Assembly (NCBI GenBank): GCA_017451915.1
Contig: JAFTNJ010000032.1
Span: 1-59,294 of the forward strand
Direction of reading: 5' to 3'
DNA length: 59,294 bases
Source of the DNA: Clostridia bacterium
GTDB taxonomy: Bacteria > Bacillota > Clostridia > Oscillospirales > CAG-272
A program made the position numbers and the translations under genes. This document shows positions 52,398-59,294 of the stretch, in pieces. The notes under the pieces are model-generated. The model was given only the letters and a program-made list of their open reading frames with translations. It did no database searches and was not told the DNA's origin. Every line of letters begins with the position of its first letter. Within the stretch, counting starts at the first letter, position 1.

Positions 52398-52461
52398 ATC
52401 TTTTTGGAAAAAGATATGGAAAATCATTTCTTTTTATTGGAAAATCGTGCAGGAGGTGGCC

Positions 52462-53241
52462 ATGGCGGTTCATTTGTTTTCTCCGGGCTTTCGGGCGTTG
52501 CCCTTTTATTTCGTTACTCTGGACGTGCACTACACCCAGGAGCGGGTGTTGCGGCAGCGGGGCTTTTACGATCTGGCGCAACTCTTTTTTGTGGAGGCAG
52601 GGAAGGGATATTTGCGCGTTGGCAACGAGAGCTATGCTCTGGAGAAGGGAAGTGCCTTCTTCCTGGATCGGGGCGTCCCCCACGAGTACGGCTATACCGA
52701 CGGCCTGGTGGCGTCGTGGGTCACCTTTCGGGGCTCGGGGCTGGAGGAATTCCGGCAATATATTGGCGGGCGTTCCTTCCTCTTTTTGCAGAAGCGGAAC
52801 GTGAGTCGATACGTTTCGGCGTTGGAGGGAATGCTGGAGGAATACCGCGGCCGCAAGCGGGAGGGGATCCTCTCGGCCATGCTGTACTCCCTGGCGGTGG
52901 ACTTTTTTGAAGAGGAAACCGAGAGGGTGGAGGATCCCATGGCGCGCGTCCTGGCCTACATTGAGGAGCATTACGCCCAAAGGATCACGCTGGACGATTT
53001 GGCGCGGTTGAGCTGCTCCTCACGCTCCTCCTTTTGCAAGACCTTTCGAGGGGCGTTTGGATGCACGGCGGTGGAAAAGATCACCGAGGTGCGCCTGACG
53101 GCGGCGAGGCAACGGTTGCTCAGCTTTCCCGAGGAGAAGATCAGCACCGTGGCCGCCAAATGCGGCTTTGAGGACGCCGGATATTTTTGCAAGGTATACA
53201 AAAAAAGATACGGAATTCCCCCGCATCAGACACAAAAATGA
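52462..53241 (+). CDS. AraC-family transcriptional regulator
   Basis: 259 aa; ATG at 52462 with AGGAGG 5 nt upstream. A cupin-type sensor (about 25-90: YDLAQLFFVEAGKGYLRVGNE, AFFLDRGVPHEYGY) and two helix-turn-helix units (about 170-255: ITLDDLARLSCSSRSSFCKTFRGAFG, ISTVAAKCGFEDAGYFCKVYKKRYG). Probably regulates the divergent GH42 gene. Its last bases include the first ArgR-like box of the argG region. Confidence 0.9.
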   Translation: MAVHLFSPGFRALPFYFVTLDVHYTQERVLRQRGFYDLAQLFFVEAGKGYLRVGNESYALEKGSAFFLDRGVPHEYGYTDGLVASWVTFRGSGLEEFRQYIGGRSFLFLQKRNVSRYVSALEGMLEEYRGRKREGILSAMLYSLAVDFFEEETERVEDPMARVLAYIEEHYAQRITLDDLARLSCSSRSSFCKTFRGAFGCTAVEKITEVRLTAARQRLLSFPEEKISTVAAKCGFEDAGYFCKVYKKRYGIPPHQTQK

Positions 53242-53417
53242 ATATTTTTGGTTTCGATGTGAATAAATATTCGATTTTGATGTGTAAAAATGAACAATCG
53301 GGAAGGCCTTCTCTTGCGCGGGTTGTGCAAAAAGTAGAAAAGGGAAAGAATCCAAAAAAACTATTGACAGAAGGAGAAAAAGATTGTATAATTATTCACA
53401 TCGAATAACATTATTCG
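53239..53417 (+). promoter_or_regulatory. ArgR-like operator array and argG promoter
   Basis: TGAATATTTTTG (53239-53250), TGAATAAATATTCGA (53260-53274), ATAATTATTCAC (53388-53399) and the perfect palindrome CGAATAA-CA-TTATTCG (53402-53417) resemble ARG boxes (TGAAT-A/T4-ATTCA). The third overlaps the -10 of TTGACA (53364-53369), 17 nt, TATAAT (53387-53392). Arginine-dependent repression is expected. Confidence 0.7.
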
Positions 53418-53457
53418 GGGCGACCGCAGTCGACCCCCACAAAGGAGCGATATAAAC

Positions 53458-54687
53458 ATGGAAAAGAAATCTGTAAAAAAAGTTGTTTTGGCGTATTCGG
53501 GCGGTTTGGATACCTCCATTATCATCCCGTGGCTGAAGGAAAACTATAACAATCCCGAGATCATTGCCGTATCCGGCAACGTGGGACAGGCCGACGAGCT
53601 GGAGGGCCTGGAGGAAAAGGCTATCAAGACCGGTGCCTCCAAGTGCTACATTGAGGATCTGACCGACGAATTCGTTGAGGAAATGATCATTCCCACGGTG
53701 CAGGCCGGCGGAAAGTACGAGGAGTACCTCATGGGTACCGCGCTGGCACGTCCCATCATTGGTAAGCGTCTTGCCGAGATCGCCATTGCCGAGGGTGCCG
53801 ACGCCATTTGCCACGGCTGTACCGGTAAGGGCAACGACCAGGTTCGTTTTGAGCTTGCCATCAAGGCATTTGCTCCCGGTATGAAGATCATCGCTCCCTG
53901 GCGCGAGTGGGATATCAAGTCCCGTGAGGAAGAGATCGAGTACGCCGAGGCGCACAACGTACCTCTCAAGATCAACCGTGAGACCAACTACTCCAAGGAT
54001 AAAAATATGTGGCACCTTTCCCACGAGGGCTTGGATCTGGAGGACGCCGGCAACGAGCCTCTGTACGATAAGCCCGGATTCCTGGAAATGAGCGTTTCTC
54101 CCATGCAGGCCCCCGACACCCCCACTTACGTCACCCTTGATTTTGAGCAGGGTAAGCCCGTGGCTCTGGACGGTGTGAAGATGTCGGCCAAGGATATCAT
54201 CCTTAAGCTCAACGAGGTTGGCGGTGCCAACGGCATTGGACTTCTCGATATCGTGGAGAACCGTCTGGTTGGTATGAAGTGCCGCGGCGTGTACGAAACT
54301 CCCGGCGGAGCTATCCTGTACTTCGCTCACAACTATCTGGAGACCCTGTGCCTGGATAAGATGACCATGCACAAGAAGCAGGAGCTCTCCGTAACCTTTG
54401 GCGAGCTGCTTTACAACGGTCAGTGGTACACCCCTCTGCGCGAGGCACTCTCCGCATTCGTGACCAAGACCCAGGAGCACGTAACCGGTAAGGTTCGCGT
54501 CAAGCTTTACAAGGGCAACATGATCAAGGCCGGCGCATGGAGCGATTGGTCCCTCTACTCCGAGGAGATCGCAACCTTTGGCGAGGATCACGTTTACAAC
54601 CAGGCAGACAGCGCGGGATTCATCAACCTGTGGGGACTTCCCATTTCGGTGCAGGCCCAGGTTGCCGCAAAGAATAAGAAGAACTGA
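53458..54687 (+). CDS. argG: argininosuccinate synthase
   Basis: 409 aa, standard length. [20 protein letters not shown] (about 9-28) is the ATP-pyrophosphatase loop; [25 protein letters not shown]-like [13 protein letters not shown] (about 119-131) and PSPMQAPD-like region (about 217) follow. It condenses citrulline and aspartate in arginine synthesis. ArgR boxes lie upstream and argH follows after 392 nt. Confidence 0.96.
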   Translation: MEKKSVKKVVLAYSGGLDTSIIIPWLKENYNNPEIIAVSGNVGQADELEGLEEKAIKTGASKCYIEDLTDEFVEEMIIPTVQAGGKYEEYLMGTALARPIIGKRLAEIAIAEGADAICHGCTGKGNDQVRFELAIKAFAPGMKIIAPWREWDIKSREEEIEYAEAHNVPLKINRETNYSKDKNMWHLSHEGLDLEDAGNEPLYDKPGFLEMSVSPMQAPDTPTYVTLDFEQGKPVALDGVKMSAKDIILKLNEVGGANGIGLLDIVENRLVGMKCRGVYETPGGAILYFAHNYLETLCLDKMTMHKKQELSVTFGELLYNGQWYTPLREALSAFVTKTQEHVTGKVRVKLYKGNMIKAGAWSDWSLYSEEIATFGEDHVYNQADSAGFINLWGLPISVQAQVAAKNKKN

Positions 54688-54698
54688 TAGCTTTGATA

Positions 54699-54726
54699 AC
54701 GAGCGGCGGGATTTCCCGCCGCTCGT
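54699..54726 (+). terminator. hairpin after argG
   Basis: ACGAGCGGCGGG pairs perfectly with CCCGCCGCTCGT around ATTT; weak T-run, so it may be an attenuating stop. Confidence 0.55.
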
Positions 54727-54759
54727 TGTAAGCAAAACGAACGACTTTCGTCAGTATTG

Positions 54760-54953
54760 TGAAAGTTTTGGTCAAGCTTTTTCAAAAGCTTGCGCGGTGG
54801 AGGGCGCGGAGCCCTCCTCGCCCGTCGCAACGGGCGAAATCCCTAATTGGCGTTTTTCTTTTTGCAAGCTGGCAATCCTTGCGATTGTGGCGGAGCTTGC
54901 GAAGCCTGTTTTCATTTCGCGCCTATACGGTCAAAAGAAAAAGCGGCTAAGGC
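54760..54953. repeat. structured dispersed repeat, copy 2
   Basis: Starts with the same 35 nt as 44457-44491. Hairpin 1 is GAGGGC/GCCCTC (54800-54816) and hairpin 2 is CGCCCGT-CGCA-ACGGGCG (54819-54836). Bases differ from copy 1 but pairing and the CGCA loop are kept. Ends near AAAAGAAAAAGCGGCTAAGGC. It fills much of the argG-argH gap (54688-55079), which has no gene. Confidence 0.75.
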
Positions 54954-55079
54954 TTTTGATCAATCTAAGGGCGGGGCGTCGAGGACGTCGCCCCCTACAA
55001 TGGATGTTTTTGTTTGTGCTGTAAAAAGAAAAGTGGCTAACGAGTTTGAAGATCTGAGGATCAGGAAGGAATTTGAAAG

Positions 55080-56459
55080 ATGGAAAAAATGTGGGCAGGA
55101 CGCACCGACGGCGTGGTCTCCAAGATTGCGGACGATTTTAACTCCTCCATTCACTTTGACGCGCGGATGTACCGCCAGGATATTACCGGCTCTATGGCCC
55201 ACGCTACCATGCTGGCGGCGTGCGGGATTTTGACCGAGGGAGAAAGAGACACGATCCTTGCGGGGCTGGAGGAAATTCTTGCCGACCTGGAGTGCGGCAA
55301 GCTGGAGATCGATCCCAACGCCGAGGATATTCATATGTTTATTGAGGCCACCCTCACCTCTCGCATTGGCGACGCGGGCAAGCGTCTGCACACGGCAAGA
55401 AGCCGCAACGATCAGGTGGCTCTCGATATCCGTATGTATCTGCGGGACGAGATCGCCGCGATCAAGACGCAGATCCTGGAGCTCATTGAAGCCATCTGCG
55501 AGCAGGCCGAGAAGAATCAGGACGCCATTATGCCGGGATATACCCATTTGCAGCGTGCCCAACCCATCACCATGGCCCAGCAGCTCCTGGCTTATGCCAT
55601 GATGCTGAAGCGGGATATTGGTCGACTCACCGATTGCACCGCCCGTATGAACTATTCCCCCCTGGGCTCCTGCGCTCTGGCGGGTACCACCTATCCTACC
55701 AACCGTCGTATGGTGGCCGAGGCGTTGGGCTTTTCGGGCGTGACCGAGAATAGCTTGGACGGCGTTTCCGACCGCGATTTCTGCGTGGAGCTGCTGTCGG
55801 CCCTGTCCCTGGTCATGATGCACCTTTCCCGCTTTTCCGAGGAGATCATTTTGTGGTCGAGCTGGGAGTTCCGCTTTGTGGAGCTGGACGACGCTTACAC
55901 CACGGGATCCTCTATCATGCCCCAAAAGAAGAATTCCGATATGGCCGAGCTGGTGCGCGGAAAGACGGGCCGCGTGTACGGAGACCTTGTGGGAACCCTC
56001 ACCATGCTCAAGGGCCTTCCTCTGGCGTATAACAAGGATATGCAGGAGGATAAGGAGAGCGTGTTCGACGCCATCGATACCGTAAAGATGTGCTTGCAGG
56101 TGTTTGCGCCCATGATCCGCACCATGCGGGTGAAGAAGGAGAACCTTTATGCCGCGGCGCAAAAGGGCTTCCTCAACGCCACCGACCTGGCCGATTACAT
56201 GGTAAAGAAGGGGATGCCCTTCCGCACAGCCTACAAGGCGGTGGGTCAGCTGGTGGGCAAATGCGTTGCCGAGGGCAAGACCCTGGAGACCCTGACCCTG
56301 GAGGAATACCATGCCGTGTCCCCCCTCTTTGAGGCCGATCTCTACGAGGAGATCTCCCTGGAGACCTGCGTAAAGAAGCGTATTTCCGAGGGCGGTACCG
56401 GATACGCCTCGGTGGAGGCACAGATCGCGTCGGTCAAGGCCTTCCTGGCACAGGCGTAA
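55080..56459 (+). CDS. argH: argininosuccinate lyase
   Basis: 459 aa, standard length. ATG at 55080 with AGGAAGGAA upstream. Fumarase/aspartase signature GSSIMPQKKNSD (about 276-287); TARSRNDQVALDIRMYLRDE (about 103-122) and YTHLQRAQPITMAQQLL (about 154-170) are further marks. It cleaves argininosuccinate to arginine and fumarate in the cytosol. Probably transcribed with argG despite the repeat between them. Confidence 0.96.
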   Translation: MEKMWAGRTDGVVSKIADDFNSSIHFDARMYRQDITGSMAHATMLAACGILTEGERDTILAGLEEILADLECGKLEIDPNAEDIHMFIEATLTSRIGDAGKRLHTARSRNDQVALDIRMYLRDEIAAIKTQILELIEAICEQAEKNQDAIMPGYTHLQRAQPITMAQQLLAYAMMLKRDIGRLTDCTARMNYSPLGSCALAGTTYPTNRRMVAEALGFSGVTENSLDGVSDRDFCVELLSALSLVMMHLSRFSEEIILWSSWEFRFVELDDAYTTGSSIMPQKKNSDMAELVRGKTGRVYGDLVGTLTMLKGLPLAYNKDMQEDKESVFDAIDTVKMCLQVFAPMIRTMRVKKENLYAAAQKGFLNATDLADYMVKKGMPFRTAYKAVGQLVGKCVAEGKTLETLTLEEYHAVSPLFEADLYEEISLETCVKKRISEGGTGYASVEAQIASVKAFLAQA

Positions 56460-56546
56460 AATCATGAAGAAAAGCATCCCCGAGGTGTAAGGCCGCGGGG
56501 GTGCTTTCCTTTGTTGGTTTACATTAATTCTGAATTTTTATTTTTT

Positions 56547-56945
56547 GTGTCATCTCTGAGCAGGCTCGCAAGCTCGCCCGAACCCGCCCCGAGGGAGGGG
56601 GGGCACGTGTAGCATAATGGGATTTTGTAACGATAAATGTGTCATCCTGAGCGGAGAAAATAGCCGGGGGGCTGTTTTCGAAGTCGAACCCGCCCCAAGG
56701 GAGGGCAACGCCGTAGGCGTTGGGATCTTCTAATGATAAACGTGTCATCCTGAGCGGAGAAAATAGCCCGGGGGGCTGTTTTCGAAGTCGAACCCGACCC
56801 AAGGGAGGGCAACGCCGTAGGCGTTGGGATCTTCTAATGATAAACGTGTCATCCTGAGCGGAGAAAAATATCCGAGGGATGTTTTTCGCAGTCGAACCCG
56901 ACCTTAAGGAGGGCGGCACGCGCAGCGTGACGGGATCTTGTAACG
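56547..56945. repeat. tandem repeat, about 103-bp units
   Basis: GTCATCC/TCTGAGC motifs recur at 56547, 56641, 56744 and 56848, so units of 94, 103 and 104 nt. Each has GAGAAAATA, CGAAGTCGAACCCG and GGGAGGGCAACGCCG-type parts. An inverted partial unit (GTTCGACTTCGCTCAGGATGACAC) follows at 57090-57113. No gene in 56460-57409. Confidence 0.8.
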
Positions 56946-57315
56946 TGTTTTGCTATCCCCATGTGCTAACCAAAGTTACTTTCCTACAAAAAGATAGCAG
57001 TAATCCCTCGTAGATCCCGCTTCGGCCGGCGTTACACGCCTTTCCTCGCGCTTTTGCTCCATTGGTGCTGCGCCCTGCATTGCGCAAAAGTTCGACTTCG
57101 CTCAGGATGACACGTAGAATTAGAATTTTGGTTGTTTTTCTCCGGCAATGAAAAAAACATAGCACAAGCCAAAGCTTCGTCATTTCAACAAATGATGTTG
57201 TTTTTACCTGCAATCTCCAAGCATCTCCAAGGCGCAACGCCGCGGAGATGCTTTTTTGCATAGAAACTCATATATAATTTAGGAAAGATTTCGTCATTTT
57301 TTTGAGATGAACCAA
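56946..57315. other. gene-free region
   Basis: Besides the inverted partial repeat at 57089-57113, it holds a terminator-like hairpin at 57220-57257 (GCATCTCC/GGAGATGC with inner GGCG/CGCC, then TTTTTTG). Nothing else supported. Confidence 0.5.
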
Positions 57316-57344
57316 TTGACAAATCATCAAAAAAGTGCTACAAT
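57316..57344 (+). promoter_or_regulatory. promoter of the surface protein gene
   Basis: TTGACA (57316-57321), 17 nt, TACAAT (57339-57344), then AAGGAG 7 nt before the ATG at 57410. Confidence 0.8.
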
Positions 57345-57409
57345 AATAGTGTGTTTTTATTTGTCCCCTCGAAGGGGGAAAGAATCTAAATGAAAGAAGG
57401 AGAAAAACA

Positions 57410-59294
57410 ATGAAAAACACAACGATGCGTGTACTCAGCGTACTGCTGTCTCTGCTTCTGGTGATGACCCTGGCACCCCTGAGCGTGCTGGCGGAAGGAA
57501 CCGGTGTGGCAAAGATCGGTGATACCGAGTACGAATCTCTGAGTGCGGCAATTACTGCCGCGGTAGATGGTGATACCATCGTGATCACCACCGAGGGGCC
57601 TCACAAGCTGAATGGCTTCAATAAAGAAGTAACCATTGCTTCTGCTCAAGGCGTTGAGGCGAAGATCGATATGTCGAGTCCCGTAGCGATGAATAACGGC
57701 ACAAAGACGATCACCTTCGAGGGCATTACCTTCGTGTACGGCAATGCAAACTATGTTGGTCTGCAGCACGCCGGCAAGTTGGTGTATAATGGCTGTACCA
57801 TCAATGGCCAGGTGTTCCTGTACGGTACGTCTGAAATTTTTAACAACTGTACCTTCAATCAGGATAGCGCGGGTGCATACAATGTTTGGACCTACGGTGC
57901 AAAATACGTAGAGTTCAACGATTGTACCTTCAACTGCGTGGGTAAGTCGGTTCTCGTTTACAACGAGGGTGCCGGCGGAACCGATCTGAGCGTTGAAAAT
58001 ACTACGTTCAACGCCTCTGCTCCCGTAGAAGGCAAGGCTGCCATCGAGATCGACGGTACCCTGTTGCCTGCCGGTCAGATCTTCAACATCGGCGTTGACG
58101 AGACCTCTACCGCTACCGGCTTCGACGCTGGTAACGTCAGCGGAAACACCCTTTGGAACAACAAGAAGGGCGACGATGCTGCTATGGTTGAGGTTGCGGA
58201 CGAGATCGTGCTTGTTCCTGCGTCTGCTAAGACCGCTACTTACGTAGCTTACATCGGCGGTCAGGGTTATGAGACCGTTCCTGCGGCTCTGGCAGCAGCT
58301 GTTGCCGGACAGACCGTTCAGGTTATGGCAGGCACCTATAACGATGCTTCTTGGAGTGTAAAAGCTGGCGTATCTTTGGTTGGTGCTGGTGATGTCGCTC
58401 TTAATGGTAAGATTTCTGCCTCTGGCAGCAACATTTACGTAGCCAACATTAAGGTTTCCAATCCTTACGGAACAGCTCTGTACATTGGCGGCAACGGTAT
58501 GTTTGAAAATTGTAGCTTTATTGGTTCCAATGGTACTCGTTGGTGCTATGCAAATGGTGGAAATGTCACCTTTAAGGATTGTGTAGTTAAAGGCGATGTA
58601 TACGGTATTCACTTTGACGGTGGTGATGGCAAGGTCATCATCGACGGTTGTACCATTACCGGTTGGACCAGCTTTGGCGGAACTCTTAGCGAAATTAAGA
58701 TGAAGGATACCTCCTTCGAAAAGGGTAACTACAACTACATCCGCTTCTATCAGGATGCCGTAATTGAGGGTTGTACCTTCAACAAGGATATGGGCATCGA
58801 CATTGCAGGCGACGTAACAGAAAACAGCGTTACCATTACCGAGTCCGTTGTAGAGGGCGGCGCTCCCATCGAATCTTTGTTCAGTGAGAACGATTTGGCA
58901 TCCAGCGTTACCGCAGGCGTAGCGAAGGTAAACGGCATCAACTACAAGACCTTTGCTGATGCTCTCGCAGCAGCCAAGGCCGGTGATACCATTATCCTGA
59001 TTGCTGATATCGAAGATGCAGGCTTCGCCATTGACAAGTCCATCACCATCGACTTTAACGGCTACACCTACACCGTAACCGCTCCCGTAGCCGGAACCGA
59101 CGGCATCGTGATCAAGTCCGGTGTAAACGTAACTCTGAAGAACGGAACCATCACAAACGGTGCTTCCGATATCTACGCTCTGATCCAGAACTTCGCAAAC
59201 CTCACCGTAGAGGATATGACCATCCGCGGTGGCAACGCTAAGTTCGCTCTGAGTAACAACATCTGTAAGGTGCAGATCCTGGGCGACACCAGCA
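57410..59294 (+). CDS. secreted right-handed beta-helix surface protein (partial)
   Basis: Runs off the window after 628 codons without a stop. A signal peptide (MKNTTMRVLSVLLSLLLVM..., cleavage near VLA-EG, about 28) leads to repeat units opened by the same module: AKIGDTEYESLSAAITAA (about 34-51), AYIGGQGYETVPAALAAA (about 279-296) and AKVNGINYKTFADALAAAK (about 504-522), each followed by a run of short beta strands with G-x-x-x-x-I/V-x-N/D-G/C patterns, as in pectate-lyase-like parallel beta-helices (NCTFNQDS, DCTFNC, NTTFNAS). Exported, probably cell-surface; adhesion or glycan binding is inferred. Sorting signals would lie beyond the edge. Confidence 0.8.
   Translation, partial: MKNTTMRVLSVLLSLLLVMTLAPLSVLAEGTGVAKIGDTEYESLSAAITAAVDGDTIVITTEGPHKLNGFNKEVTIASAQGVEAKIDMSSPVAMNNGTKTITFEGITFVYGNANYVGLQHAGKLVYNGCTINGQVFLYGTSEIFNNCTFNQDSAGAYNVWTYGAKYVEFNDCTFNCVGKSVLVYNEGAGGTDLSVENTTFNASAPVEGKAAIEIDGTLLPAGQIFNIGVDETSTATGFDAGNVSGNTLWNNKKGDDAAMVEVADEIVLVPASAKTATYVAYIGGQGYETVPAALAAAVAGQTVQVMAGTYNDASWSVKAGVSLVGAGDVALNGKISASGSNIYVANIKVSNPYGTALYIGGNGMFENCSFIGSNGTRWCYANGGNVTFKDCVVKGDVYGIHFDGGDGKVIIDGCTITGWTSFGGTLSEIKMKDTSFEKGNYNYIRFYQDAVIEGCTFNKDMGIDIAGDVTENSVTITESVVEGGAPIESLFSENDLASSVTAGVAKVNGINYKTFADALAAAKAGDTIILIADIEDAGFAIDKSITIDFNGYTYTVTAPVAGTDGIVIKSGVNVTLKNGTITNGASDIYALIQNFANLTVEDMTIRGGNAKFALSNNICKVQILGDTS

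Noticed and set aside
53418-53457. T-box or riboswitch before argG
   Set aside because: The leader is too short and lacks the conserved T-box segment; ArgR-like operators explain the region.
56547-56945. Possible CRISPR array
   Set aside because: Units of 94-104 nt are similar throughout; there are no short repeats with unique spacers and no cas genes.
57386-58612. Open frame of 408 codons on the minus strand under the surface protein
   Set aside because: The plus strand has promoter, ribosome site, signal peptide and repeats; the minus frame has none.

Overview
The window looks like chromosomal DNA of a spore-forming, anaerobic gut-type Clostridia (Bacillota), probably a mid-GC Oscillospirales/Christensenellales-like lineage. 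The grounds are a complete eight-gene spoIIIA sporulation operon, a reverse rubrerythrin, an oxygen-sensitive glycyl-radical enzyme with its activase, direct diaminopimelate dehydrogenase lysine/peptidoglycan synthesis, strong AGGAGG ribosome sites and near-consensus TTGACA-17-TATAAT promoters. TGA is an ordinary stop here. Assignments come from reading motifs and architecture; no database search was run.

Layout. 1-264: hairpin repeats. 265-1845: two leftward genes (cytidylate-kinase-like, GNAT-like acyltransferase). 2017-12213: a rightward metabolic block: BNR-repeat hydrolase, TIM-barrel isomerase, SCP2-like protein, class-III aminotransferase, then a short glycyl-radical enzyme plus radical-SAM activase, an esterase, a KDG-kinase-like PfkB kinase and ddh. 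12259-15632: DUF1508 repeat protein, two decayed GNAT genes, reverse rubrerythrin and a DUF134 regulator. 15805-20264: penicillin-binding carboxypeptidase, amidase and two XRE-TPR regulators. 20355-24225: repeats, murA, a DUF3810 zincin-like membrane protein and an RluA pseudouridine synthase. 24423-25823: LRR lipoprotein. 25879-30793: spoIIIAA-AH (leftward), with a divergent P-loop ATPase and a B12-binding radical SAM protein. 33553-41941: solute-binding lipoprotein, TIGR03960/DUF2344 radical SAM protein, a 1039-aa degenerate P-type-ATPase-like membrane protein and RlmB. 42281: tRNA-Ser(GGA). 43224-44396: SLC13-like permease. 44636-53241: glycan block (cupin, DUF6259-like hydrolase, AraC regulator, two tandem SGNH esterases, GH42 beta-galactosidase, second AraC). 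53458-56459: argG and argH behind ArgR-like boxes. 56547-57250: tandem repeats. 57410-end: start of a secreted beta-helix surface protein, cut by the window edge.

Most interesting items: the P-type-ATPase-like protein, which keeps the D-K of DKTGT but has lost the other catalytic motifs; the glycyl-radical enzyme with an eliminase-type Cys-x-Glu and an atypical R-I-W-G-W radical loop, next to an unusual metabolic block; a dispersed repeat whose two copies show compensatory base-pair changes; and several recently broken genes (GNAT frameshift at 14079-14083, in-frame TGA at 42717).
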